A stretch of 25,398 nucleotides of DNA, from assembly GCA_964392615.1 (NCBI GenBank), contig CAYMRB010000096.1, forward strand, positions 1 to 25,398. Direction: 5' to 3'. Source of the stretch: CAYMRB01 sp964392615 (GTDB taxonomy: Bacteria; Planctomycetota; UBA8108). Positions 1 through 7,793 of the stretch are shown here, one piece after another. The first letter of the stretch is position 1, and each line of letters opens with the position of its first letter. Both the position numbers and the translations under genes were made by a program. The notes beneath the pieces were generated by a model. The model had not been told where the DNA came from and made no database searches. It saw only the letters and a program-made list of their open reading frames with translations.

Positions 1-1474
1 GGGCGCGGGCGGCGGCGGCGGGGGCGGCGGCGGGGTCGGCGGCGGCGGCGGCGTCGGCGTCGGAGTCGGAGTCGGAGCCGGAGTCGGAGCCGGAGTCGGG
101 GTCGGCGTCGGCGTCGGGCTCGGGCTTGTCCTTCGCCTCCACCGCGTCGCAGAGATCGAAGATCGTCCCCAGGTATCCGCCGCGCGCGAGCTCGTTCGCC
201 TCGAACAGGCGGATCCGGCCGTACTCGCCGTCATAGCCCGCTTCGCAGATCACTTTGCCGTCTCGCAGGCGTGCGATGGCCTCGGATACCGTTTCGGTGG
301 CGGCGCGTTCGATGGCGTCGAGGGAGGCTTCTTCGAGGACGAAGAGCTCCGGGCCGAGCCGCGACACGATCGTCTCGTAGCGGCGCTGCACGGCCTTGCT
401 CTTCGCGCCGACGCCCTGGATCTCGGCGAGGATCTCCTCGAGCGGGACGAGGCTACGATAGGCGGAGGCGCTCGCGTCGGTGTCGGTGTCGGTGTCGGAG
501 GGGGAGGGGGAGGGGACGACGTCGTCTTCGGCGCGGTCGGCCAGCTCGCAGACGCGATGCAGGACGCCGAGCGTCAGCGGTTTGCCGCACTCGGGGCAGC
601 GGTTGTCGTGACCGCGCGACTCTTCGGGCGACAGCCTGACGCCGCACTTGCGATGGCCATCGAGGTGGTACTTGCCCTCTTCGGGGAAGAACTCGACGGT
701 GCCTCCGTAGCGCTCGCCGGTGCGCAGCGCGGCGAACATCTCGAAGTAGTCGAGGGCGGTGTCGAAGCGGCAGGCCTCGCGGCCGATCTTCGGTGGCGAG
801 TGCGCGTCGGAGTTGGAGACGAGCGTGTAGCCGTCGAGCATCGACAGCCGACGGTTCATGGCGGGGTCGGACGACAGGCCGGTCTCGACCGAGAAGATGT
901 GGGACGCCAGGTCGCCGTAGCAGTGCTCGATCGTGTCGAAGCCGGACTTCGAGCCGAGCACCGCGAACCACGGCGTCCAGATGTGCGCCGGTATCAGGTG
1001 GCAGTCGTCGCCGGCTTCGAGCGTGATCTCGAGCAGGTCGCGGGAGTCGAGACCGAGGATGGGCCGACCGTCCGACGCGAGATTGCCTATGCGGTCGAGG
1101 CTGCGGACGATGTTGTTCGCTCGCTCGAGGTCGGGAGCGTAGAGCAGGTGGTGGACCTTGCGCGTCCGGTCGTCCTTCTTGTAGATCGTCGAGATCTCGA
1201 CCTCGAGTAGGAAGCGGACCGGCGGGTCGCCGAACCGTCCGAGCCACTCGTCGACTTGGCGCTCGAGGGCAGGACGCAGACGGAACAGACCGGGCTCCGC
1301 GGGGACGAGCTTCGTCTCGATCTCCTCGCGCCATTCGGGATGCGTGAAGTCGCCGGTGCCGACGACCGCGACGCCCTTCTTGCGCGCCCACAGCGCCATG
1401 TGCTCGAGGTCGGCGTCGCGGCTCGTCGCACGCGAGAACTTCGAATGGATGTGCAGATCGGCGTAGAAGCTCAC
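1..1474 (-). CDS. Endonuclease Q family (PHP-domain) DNA repair protein, 3' end missing
   Basis: EndoQ enzymes cut DNA 5' of deaminated bases and abasic sites. The frame opens with GTG at 1474 and stays open to the window edge (491 codons), so the C-terminus is missing. Visible metal-site motifs are DLHIHSKFS (residues 6-14), GTGDFTHPEW (39-48), then EVEIS, KVHHLL, IPAHIWTPW and SNSDAHSP, all in the family's usual order. A zinc-finger-like segment follows (KCGV...RCPECGK), then LVPLEEILAEIQGVGAKSK and AGYDGEYGRIRLF, the usual family ending. Two low-complexity stretches are unusual: SPSPSDTDTDTDASAS between zinc finger and C-terminal domain, and an Asp/Ala/Ser/Pro-rich tail after the normal end (about 125 down to 2). 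Some bacterial members continue into a UvrD-type helicase, so the tail may be a linker to one; that is inference. The gene is divergent from the propeller gene at 1703. Family assignment is confident; activity is inferred. Confidence 0.88.
   Translation of the reverse strand, partial: MSFYADLHIHSKFSRATSRDADLEHMALWARKKGVAVVGTGDFTHPEWREEIETKLVPAEPGLFRLRPALERQVDEWLGRFGDPPVRFLLEVEISTIYKKDDRTRKVHHLLYAPDLERANNIVRSLDRIGNLASDGRPILGLDSRDLLEITLEAGDDCHLIPAHIWTPWFAVLGSKSGFDTIEHCYGDLASHIFSVETGLSSDPAMNRRLSMLDGYTLVSNSDAHSPPKIGREACRFDTALDYFEMFAALRTGERYGGTVEFFPEEGKYHLDGHRKCGVRLSPEESRGHDNRCPECGKPLTLGVLHRVCELADRAEDDVVPSPSPSDTDTDTDASASAYRSLVPLEEILAEIQGVGAKSKAVQRRYETIVSRLGPELFVLEEASLDAIERAATETVSEAIARLRDGKVICEAGYDGEYGRIRLFEANELARGGYLGTIFDLCDAVEAKDKPEPDADADPDSGSDSGSDSDSDADAAAAADPAAAPAAAARA
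2..120. repeat. GTCGGN/GGC hexamer-type low-complexity repeat inside the EndoQ-like gene
   Basis: The plus strand shows degenerate tandem units of GTCGGA, GTCGGC and GCCGGA that pass into a (GGC)n run toward the window edge. On the coding (minus) strand this reads as alternating Asp-Ala, Asp-Ser and then poly-Ala codons. The reading frame is kept, so the repeat is translated. Such a tract is prone to slippage and to assembly error. Confidence 0.8.
474..515. repeat. Second GTCGGT repeat plus G-run tract inside the EndoQ-like gene
   Basis: Several tandem GTCGGT units are followed by G-runs of 2, 5, 5 and 4 bases separated by single A residues (497-515). In the coding frame the tract is translated as an alternating Pro-Ser then Asp-Thr segment between the zinc-finger-like motif and the C-terminal domain. 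The G-runs on the non-coding strand could form a G-quadruplex. Confidence 0.7.
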
Positions 1475-1702
1475 CGTACCACCGAGCTCCCTTCTACGGG
1501 GGATTTGGAACGTAGCGGCGTCGCGACGCCGAGGTCTCTTCCTGACGGTGCCCATCCGGCTGGATGGACGCGCTCATGCTACCGCCATCGCGGGTGTGGA
1601 GGCCAGGGGTCATCGTGGTCGGCCGATCGCGCTTCCCTCCGGACCGTCCAACCTGTTATCAAGGATGGCGTCGCGTCCAGGCTCTCTTCCGCGAGGTACG
1701 CC

Positions 1703-4700
1703 ATGCACCGTCCCAGTCGCTGCGCACTCGTCGTCATCGCGATCGTTGCCGTGGCACACCCTATCGCGTCCGCGCAAGACGACGTCATAGAACCGACGCC
1801 GTCCGGCCACAGACTCGAAGCGGACATCGAGCAGATCGTGGAGAACACGTCCACCGGTCCCGGCATCTGCGCCTTGATCGGCAGGGGCTGGAGTCAGGAG
1901 GATGCCGAGGTCGCGATCGCTCTCGTCGTGGAGGGCGGCTTTCGCGTGCACGTGTGGGAGTCGAGCGCCGAAGCGGTGGAGCAGACGCGCACCCGCTTTC
2001 GTCGACACCTTGACTGGCCGATGCCGCCCGGGCCTGCGGTGATCGTCGAGCGCGGCGACCCGCGACGATTGCCGTGGGCGGAGAGCACGATCGACCTGCT
2101 CGTCGCGAACGGTCTCGACGCCGCACGACTCGACGCGCTGACGCTCGCCGAGGTCACTCGCGTCCTGTGCCCGCACGGCTCGGCGTACATCGGCGGCGTC
2201 GGCGTGCCCGGCACCGTCCTCGAACGCTGGCTGCGGCGTGAGGATCTCGCCGACGTGAAGATCCGGCGTCTCGATGACCCGGCGGCGCTCGTCGTCACGA
2301 AGCCGCGCCCGGAGGGCGAGGGCGATTGGAGCCACCTCGAGCACGGCCCCGACAACAACCCGGTTTCGCGCGATCAGCTGATCAAGGCGCCCTACATGAC
2401 GAAGTGGCTCGGCGAGCCATACTACATCGCGATGCCGGCGGTGACCGTCGCCGCGAACGGTCGTATCTACCTCGCGACCGGTCACATCGCGCACCACAAG
2501 CGCGAGGAGCCGTGGCTCAACACGCTGATGGGGCGCAACGGATACAACGGCACGATCCTGTGGCAGCGCAAGCTGCCCGACGGATACCTCGTGCACCGCT
2601 CCGCGTTCGTCGCGCAGGCCGACACGCTGTATATGATCGACACGGACGGAAGCGGGTGCCTTCTCGTCGACGGACGCACCGGCGAGGATCGCGGGCGGAT
2701 CGACCGAGCCGCGACGCGGGGGCAGTGGAAGTGGATGGCGATCGCCGACGGCATCCTCTACGCGCTGATCGGCAGCGAGAAGGATCCTCCGGAGACGACG
2801 ATCGTCCGCAGCGATCGCACGCACTGGAGCTGGGGCGAGCTGAGCAAGGGCTACTACGCGGGACGCGTTCCGTGGGGCTTCGGCGAGCGGATCCTGGCGT
2901 GGGACCTCGAGAAGGGCGAGGTGCTGTGGGAGCATCGGGCGCAGGAGCCGATCGACTCGCGCGGCATGGCGCTCGGCGGCGGGCGGATCTTCCACTACTG
3001 CCCCGACTCGCACGTCGCGAGCCTCGACGCGAAGACCGGCAAGCCCGTCTGGAAGAACTCCGATGCGAAGGTGCGCGAGCTGATCGAGGAGGTCGGTCGC
3101 GGGCTCGGATCGACGCCCGGCTTCCGCACGATGACGTTCTGCCTGTTCACGCCGGACGTCCTCGTCTACCAGGGGCAGACGCGCATGAACGTCGTCGCCC
3201 TGTCGACGAAAGACGGCTACCTGCTGTGGAATCGCAAGAAGACCACGAACAACCCGAACGCGGTCTTTCTCGACGAGGGCCTCGTTCTCGGCATCGGGCC
3301 GCACGGGAGCTCGCTGCTCGTCGAGCTGCGCACCGGAAAGACGCTCGGCGACCTCGGCTTCGCGAAGCGATCGTGCGCGCGGTTGACCGCGACGACCGAC
3401 TCGCTATTCTGCCGCGGCATGCCGGAGGGGCTGACGCGGTTCGATCGGTCGACGCGCAAAGTGTCGTTCAACGGTGCGGTGCGGCCGTCGTGCAACGATG
3501 GCGTCATCGCCGCGAACGGCCTGCTGTACATGGGGCCGTGGCTCTGCGACTGCAATCTGACGCTGATGGGGCGGGTCGTGATGACGTCAGCAGGCTCCTT
3601 CGACTTCGATCGCGCCCCGAGCGAGCTCGAGGCCGCCGCGCGCATCGAGCGAGCTTCGAGCGGCACCGCGGTCGCCAAGCCGCTTCTGACGACCTCCGCC
3701 GATTGGGAGACCTATCGCGGCGATGCGTCGCGCGGCGCGTTCGCTCCGGTCGAGCTGTCGGCGGACGCCGTTCGCCTGTGGCGCTACGATTCTCGCGACG
3801 CGTGGCTTTCATCAGACCCGTATCGAGCGACGGCGGCGACCACGGCCGGAGATCTCGTCTGGATCTGCGGCGACGACGGCGTCGTGCGGGCGCTCGACGC
3901 GGCGACCGGCGCCCTGACGTGGATCTTCACGACCGCCGGGCCGATCTTCCAGCCGCCGACCATCGATGGCGGCAGGGCGTTCGTCGGCTCCGGTGATGGC
4001 TGGGTCTACTGTCTCGAGGCCGCGACCGGTCGCCTCCTCTGGCGCTACCGCGCCGCACCCGTCGAGCGACGCATTCCCGTCTACGGTGCGCTGTCGTCGA
4101 CCTGGCCCGTGCACAGCGGCGTGCTCGTCAAGGACGGCGTCGCGTATGCGGCGGCCGGCATCATCGACTACGACGGAACGCACGTGGTGGCGCTCGACGC
4201 GGCGACGGGCGACGTGCGTTGGGAGAACCGCAAGACCGGGCATCTCGACGCCTCCCTGCGCAAGGGCGTGTCGGCGCAGGGCTTTCTTACCGCCGCACAC
4301 GGTCGTCTGTGGATGCCGGGCGGCAACGTCGTGTCGCCCGCGTCCTACGATCTCGCGAGCGGCAAGTATCTCGGCCCGCGTCCTCACGACGGCTCGCCGC
4401 GAGCGAACCGCGGCGAGGAGATCGGGGTCGCCATATCGTGCTCGGGGGGCGGCTGCGGTACTCGGCGCGCCGTAGCGTGGTGGATCCGGGGTACTTCACG
4501 GCGCAGCGCATCGAAGACGACGGGAGGCTGTCCGCGCCCGCTCCGGTCAGTCGCGGCAAGGTGCCGCCGGCGTGGAGCGATCGACACGTCGTGCTGCTGC
4601 CGAGCCCGACCGACGTTCCCGTCTGGTACGACGCGAGCAGCTTGGCGGCAGGAGGCACCGACCCGAAGGCGCGCCGTCGCGGCGAGGTGCGCGTCGTCGG

Positions 4701-4816
4701 TCGGGGCGATGCTCTTCTCGGGCAGCAGACGTTGGCGCTCGCACTTGCGAAGAACGCCGTCGTCGCGGCAACCGAGATTCGCAATCCGGGCAATCTCCAG
4801 CCCCGCTGGATGTTGA
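1703..4816 (+). CDS. Secreted PQQ-like beta-propeller protein with methyltransferase-like N-terminus (5' part of a frameshifted gene)
   Basis: ATG at 1703 has GAGG seven bases upstream and opens a typical Sec signal peptide (hydrophobic ALVVIAIVAVAHPIASA), so it is preferred over in-frame starts upstream. Residues of about 45-200 look like a degenerate Rossmann or SAM-methyltransferase domain (ICALIGRGW, HVWESS, GDPRRLPWAESTIDLLVANGL, EVTRVLCPHGSAYIG). The rest is a large beta-propeller with PQQ-type blade signatures such as VRALDAATGALTW, VYCLEAATGRLLWRY and VVALDAATGDVRWE. Homology ends near residue 909 (about 4429). The final 130 or so codons to 4816 are out-of-frame Arg-rich nonsense, and the proper sequence continues one frame over. 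PQQ-like propellers serve either as quinoprotein dehydrogenases or as BamB-like scaffolds. I see no dehydrogenase cofactor motif, so the role is unknown. Large proteins of this architecture are familiar in Planctomycetota. Confidence 0.8.
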   Translation: MHRPSRCALVVIAIVAVAHPIASAQDDVIEPTPSGHRLEADIEQIVENTSTGPGICALIGRGWSQEDAEVAIALVVEGGFRVHVWESSAEAVEQTRTRFRRHLDWPMPPGPAVIVERGDPRRLPWAESTIDLLVANGLDAARLDALTLAEVTRVLCPHGSAYIGGVGVPGTVLERWLRREDLADVKIRRLDDPAALVVTKPRPEGEGDWSHLEHGPDNNPVSRDQLIKAPYMTKWLGEPYYIAMPAVTVAANGRIYLATGHIAHHKREEPWLNTLMGRNGYNGTILWQRKLPDGYLVHRSAFVAQADTLYMIDTDGSGCLLVDGRTGEDRGRIDRAATRGQWKWMAIADGILYALIGSEKDPPETTIVRSDRTHWSWGELSKGYYAGRVPWGFGERILAWDLEKGEVLWEHRAQEPIDSRGMALGGGRIFHYCPDSHVASLDAKTGKPVWKNSDAKVRELIEEVGRGLGSTPGFRTMTFCLFTPDVLVYQGQTRMNVVALSTKDGYLLWNRKKTTNNPNAVFLDEGLVLGIGPHGSSLLVELRTGKTLGDLGFAKRSCARLTATTDSLFCRGMPEGLTRFDRSTRKVSFNGAVRPSCNDGVIAANGLLYMGPWLCDCNLTLMGRVVMTSAGSFDFDRAPSELEAAARIERASSGTAVAKPLLTTSADWETYRGDASRGAFAPVELSADAVRLWRYDSRDAWLSSDPYRATAATTAGDLVWICGDDGVVRALDAATGALTWIFTTAGPIFQPPTIDGGRAFVGSGDGWVYCLEAATGRLLWRYRAAPVERRIPVYGALSSTWPVHSGVLVKDGVAYAAAGIIDYDGTHVVALDAATGDVRWENRKTGHLDASLRKGVSAQGFLTAAHGRLWMPGGNVVSPASYDLASGKYLGPRPHDGSPRANRGEEIGVAISCSGGGCGTRRAVAWWIRGTSRRSASKTTGGCPRPLRSVAARCRRRGAIDTSCCCRARPTFPSGTTRAAWRQEAPTRRRAVAARCASSVGAMLFSGSRRWRSHLRRTPSSRQPRFAIRAISSPAGC

Positions 4817-5661
4817 CCGCGCTCGATCTGCAGACCGGTGATGTGCTGTGGCGGCAGCAGCTGTCCGGCCAGCCCGTCATCGGCGGCGTCGCGATCGATC
4901 GTGCGTCACGCGTCGTGGTCGTGCTGGAGGACGGCAGCGTCGAGTGCTTCGGAGGCGCGGCGAGCTCCCGCGCGCGCATCGAGTCGCTCGCTCGGCTCGG
5001 ACGCGCGTCAGAGGACGGCAGCGAGGCGAGGCGGCGTTCGATACGGGGTTTGACGGTCACGATGTACTCCGTGCAGTCGGCGGACCTGCGCGAGCTGATC
5101 GTCCGCCGTCTCGACGAGCTCGGCGTCGACGCGTTCGAGCCTGCGTCGAAGCGCGGCAGCCTGACGCGGTGGAGTCTCCTCGCGCCCGTGCCGTGGAACG
5201 ACGCGAACCCGGTCGACAAGGTGCTCATCGGCGAGCCGGACGTCGACGGCCGATCGCCGGTCGAGTTCGCCGGGCGCACTCGGCGCTGGCGCAAGCACCT
5301 GACGATCGACGCGAACGGCAAGGTCGACATCGCGGTGCTGTACGGCAAGCTGGCCGACGTGGCCGCCTACGCGTACACGGAGTTTCACCTGGAGGAGGCG
5401 CGTGAGCTCGTCCTGCGCGTCGGCAGCAACGACGGATACAAGTGCTGGTTCAACGGCGAGGCCGTCGGGCGATTCGACGGGGACCGGGGGTACGATCCCG
5501 ATCAAGATGCGATCGAGGTGTCGGGACGGAAAGGCCTCAATCGTCTGCTGTTCAAGGTCACACAGGTCGGAAACAACTGGGCGATCGGAGTTCGCGTGAC
5601 CGACGCGAGTGGGCAGCCGGTGTCGTCACGGCAAGGAGAAGCTCGGTCGCCGCGGAAGTGA
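4438..5661 (+). CDS. C-terminal part of the frameshifted PQQ-like propeller protein
   Basis: This is the continuation of the gene beginning at 1703. Coherent protein resumes in the alternative frame at about 4429 (codons for R-H-I-V-L-G-G). GTG at 4438 is only the first possible start codon after the shift; I do not think it is a true initiation site. The segment carries one or two last propeller blades (LTALDLQTGDVLWRQ, then VVVVLEDGSVECFGG). It ends in a beta-sandwich-like domain (RVGSNDGYKCWFNGEAVGRFDG to KVTQVGNNWAIGVRV), a C-terminal module often seen on planctomycete propeller proteins. Joined across one restored base, the protein would be about 1,319 residues. The stop is TGA at 5659-5661. 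One missing base or a -1 shift at ATC-GGG-GTC explains the break. A sequencing error is the simplest cause. Confidence 0.75.
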   Translation: MLGGRLRYSARRSVVDPGYFTAQRIEDDGRLSAPAPVSRGKVPPAWSDRHVVLLPSPTDVPVWYDASSLAAGGTDPKARRRGEVRVVGRGDALLGQQTLALALAKNAVVAATEIRNPGNLQPRWMLTALDLQTGDVLWRQQLSGQPVIGGVAIDRASRVVVVLEDGSVECFGGAASSRARIESLARLGRASEDGSEARRRSIRGLTVTMYSVQSADLRELIVRRLDELGVDAFEPASKRGSLTRWSLLAPVPWNDANPVDKVLIGEPDVDGRSPVEFAGRTRRWRKHLTIDANGKVDIAVLYGKLADVAAYAYTEFHLEEARELVLRVGSNDGYKCWFNGEAVGRFDGDRGYDPDQDAIEVSGRKGLNRLLFKVTQVGNNWAIGVRVTDASGQPVSSRQGEARSPRK

Positions 5662-5689
5662 CGGCCGTGTCCTGAGCGATCCCGACGTG

Positions 5690-5695
5690 TAGAAT
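5690..5695 (+). promoter_or_regulatory. Possible -10 element (TAGAAT) before the SGNH/TPR gene
   Basis: TAGAAT matches TATAAT at five of six positions and ends six bases before the ATG at 5702. If it is used, the transcript would be nearly leaderless. The 40-bp gap lacks an obvious -35 box, and I see no clear Shine-Dalgarno sequence just before the ATG. Cotranscription with the propeller gene upstream is equally possible. Confidence 0.25.
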
Positions 5696-5701
5696 CGTTG
5701 C

Positions 5702-7768
5702 ATGTCCCGAGACCGTCGCGGCCAACCGCTGCCCGCGTGGAAGAAGGCGCTGTTCGCCGCCGTCGCGACCGTGCTCGCGTTCGCGCTGCTCGAAGGAGGG
5801 CTGGCGCTCTGCGGCGTCGAGCCGTTCCTGTGGCAGGAGGACCCGTACGTCGGGTTCGAGCCCGGCGCGCCGCTCTTCGTCGAGGCGGGCTCCCCGGATG
5901 GCACGCGCGTTCGAACGACCGCGCGCAACAAGCTGCGCTACTTCAACGCCCAGTCGTTTCCCGCGGCGAAAGCTCCCGGCGTGCGGCGCGTCTTCTGCGT
6001 GGGCGGGTCGACCACTTTCGGGCGGCCATACGACGACGCGACATCGTTCGCGGGTTGGCTGCGCGCGTTTCTGACGGCTCTCGATTCAGAGCACCGCTGG
6101 GAGGTGATCAACGCCGGCGGCATCAGCTACGCGAGCTATCGCATCGCCATCGTGATGGAGGAGCTCGCCGCGTACGAGCCGGACCTCTTCATCGTGTACT
6201 GCGGGCACAACGAGTTCCTCGAGAAACGCACCTACGCGAACATTCTCGACGCGCCGTGGCCGGTGCGGCGCGCGTCATCGTGGCTCGGGCGCTCGCGAAC
6301 GTACGCGCTGATCGATCGCCTCGTTCACGATCGTGGGCCCGGCGTCGGCGAATCGCGCGATCTGCTGCCGGGTGAGGTCGACGCGTTGCTCGACAACTCG
6401 ATCGGCCCCGAAGCCTATCGGCGCGACGACGCGCTCCGGCAGGGCGTCCTCGCGCACTTTCGATTCAACCTCGAGCGCATCGTCGCGATCGCCCGGTCGA
6501 GCGGCGCGAAGGTGGTCCTGGTCTCGCCCGCATCGAACCTGCGCGATTGCGCGCCATTCAAGAGCGAGGTGGCGTCTCGACTGACCTCGGCCGAGCGTCG
6601 CCGTCTGAGCTCGCTTCTCGAGCGTGGCGGACGGGCGCTTGCCGAGGGGCGCTCCGGCGTCGCACGCGAGACGCTCGACCACGCTGTCGCCATGGATCCA
6701 CGACACGCCGGTGCGCGCTTTCTGCGCGGTCGTGCTCTCGTCGGTCTCGGGGAGATCGAGGCGGCACGTCGTGACTTCCTCGCCGCGCGTGACGAGGATG
6801 TCTGCCCGCTGCGCGCACTCGGTGCGATCGCCGGCGCCGTACGAGCGGTGGCCGCAGATCTCGACGCGCCGCTGATCGACTTCGCGGCCACCGTCGAGGA
6901 GCGCGCGAGGGATGGCATTCCCGGCGAGGATCTCTTCCTCGATCACGTGCACCCGACGATCGCTGGGAGTCGCTTGCTGGCTCTCGAGATCGTCGACTGG
7001 TTGCGAGCGCGCGGCCTCGTGCCGCCGGCGGACGAACGGGCCGGCGAGGTCGTCGCGGGAGTCGTTCGTGCCGTCGAGGGACGCATCGATCGCGTCGCGC
7101 ACGCGGCGGCGCTGCGCAACCTGGCGCAGGTCCTGCGGTGGGCAGGCAAGGAACGGGAAGCCGGCAAGCTGGCGGTGCGCGCCGTCGAGGATCTTCCCGA
7201 CGATGCGGTCGCGCTTTATCTCGCCGGATGCGAGTACGACCGCCGCGGTGACGTCGCACGCGCCGCCCAATTGCTCGGCGAGGCGGTTCGGTTGCGACCG
7301 GACGACCATCGCGTTCGCAACGATCTCGGACGGTTGCTCGCACGGCAGGGGCAGCTCGTCGCTGCCCTCAGCCACTTCCGCGCGGCGGTTGCCGCGAGCC
7401 CCGACTTCGCGCCGGCGCACCACAACCTCGGCCTCGCGTTCGAACGCGGCGGCGAGCCGGCGGCAGCTGAGGTCGCCTATCGCCGCGCGCTCTCGCTGGC
7501 TCCGAGCGCTGACGCCTGCCACGACCTCGGCCTGCTGCTAACGAAGCTCGGGCGCTACGACGAGGCGGAGGGCGTGTTCGCGAGCGCGCTCGCGTTGCGC
7601 CCGGATCACGCTCGGGTCCACCAGAATCTCGGCGTGCTGCATGCGAAGCAGGGGCGCCTCTCGGAGGCGTTCGGTTGTTTCGAGCGCGCCCTCGAGATCG
7701 ATCCCGAGAACGCAGCGGCGAGGCGTAACCTCGAGCACACGCGTTCACTGCTGAGAGAGGAACGATGA
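5702..7768 (+). CDS. SGNH/GDSL-type hydrolase with inserted and C-terminal TPR repeats
   Basis: The protein has 688 residues. A membrane anchor or uncleaved signal lies at about residues 14-36, placing the rest outside the cytoplasm. All SGNH blocks are visible: VGGSTTFG with nucleophile Ser103, NAGGISYASYR (oxyanion Gly), YCGHNEF with Asn170, and DHVHPT with Asp414 and His417. The family hydrolyses esters, often O-acetyl groups on glycans or lipids. Between blocks III and V there is a TPR-like insertion (about 295-365), and five or more TPR units follow the catalytic domain (about 460-688; for example AVALYLAGCEYDRRGDVARAAQLLGEAVRLRPDD). The gene lies 25 nt upstream of another TPR gene on the same strand, a likely operon. 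Catalytic competence is well supported; the substrate is unknown. TPRs usually mediate protein contacts, so it may be part of an envelope complex. Confidence 0.85.
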   Translation: MSRDRRGQPLPAWKKALFAAVATVLAFALLEGGLALCGVEPFLWQEDPYVGFEPGAPLFVEAGSPDGTRVRTTARNKLRYFNAQSFPAAKAPGVRRVFCVGGSTTFGRPYDDATSFAGWLRAFLTALDSEHRWEVINAGGISYASYRIAIVMEELAAYEPDLFIVYCGHNEFLEKRTYANILDAPWPVRRASSWLGRSRTYALIDRLVHDRGPGVGESRDLLPGEVDALLDNSIGPEAYRRDDALRQGVLAHFRFNLERIVAIARSSGAKVVLVSPASNLRDCAPFKSEVASRLTSAERRRLSSLLERGGRALAEGRSGVARETLDHAVAMDPRHAGARFLRGRALVGLGEIEAARRDFLAARDEDVCPLRALGAIAGAVRAVAADLDAPLIDFAATVEERARDGIPGEDLFLDHVHPTIAGSRLLALEIVDWLRARGLVPPADERAGEVVAGVVRAVEGRIDRVAHAAALRNLAQVLRWAGKEREAGKLAVRAVEDLPDDAVALYLAGCEYDRRGDVARAAQLLGEAVRLRPDDHRVRNDLGRLLARQGQLVAALSHFRAAVAASPDFAPAHHNLGLAFERGGEPAAAEVAYRRALSLAPSADACHDLGLLLTKLGRYDEAEGVFASALALRPDHARVHQNLGVLHAKQGRLSEAFGCFERALEIDPENAAARRNLEHTRSLLREER

Positions 7769-7793
7769 ACGGACGGAATCGGGAGAGCGCGTC

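Noticed and set aside
453..1391. 312-codon minus-strand open frame
   Set aside because: It is extremely Arg/Pro-rich and out of frame with the clear EndoQ-like protein, whose motifs are in another minus-strand frame opening at 1474.
1610..3304. 564-codon open frame opposite the propeller gene
   Set aside because: It lacks recognisable motifs and mirrors the codon bias of the plus-strand PQQ-like gene; it is a GC-rich antisense shadow.
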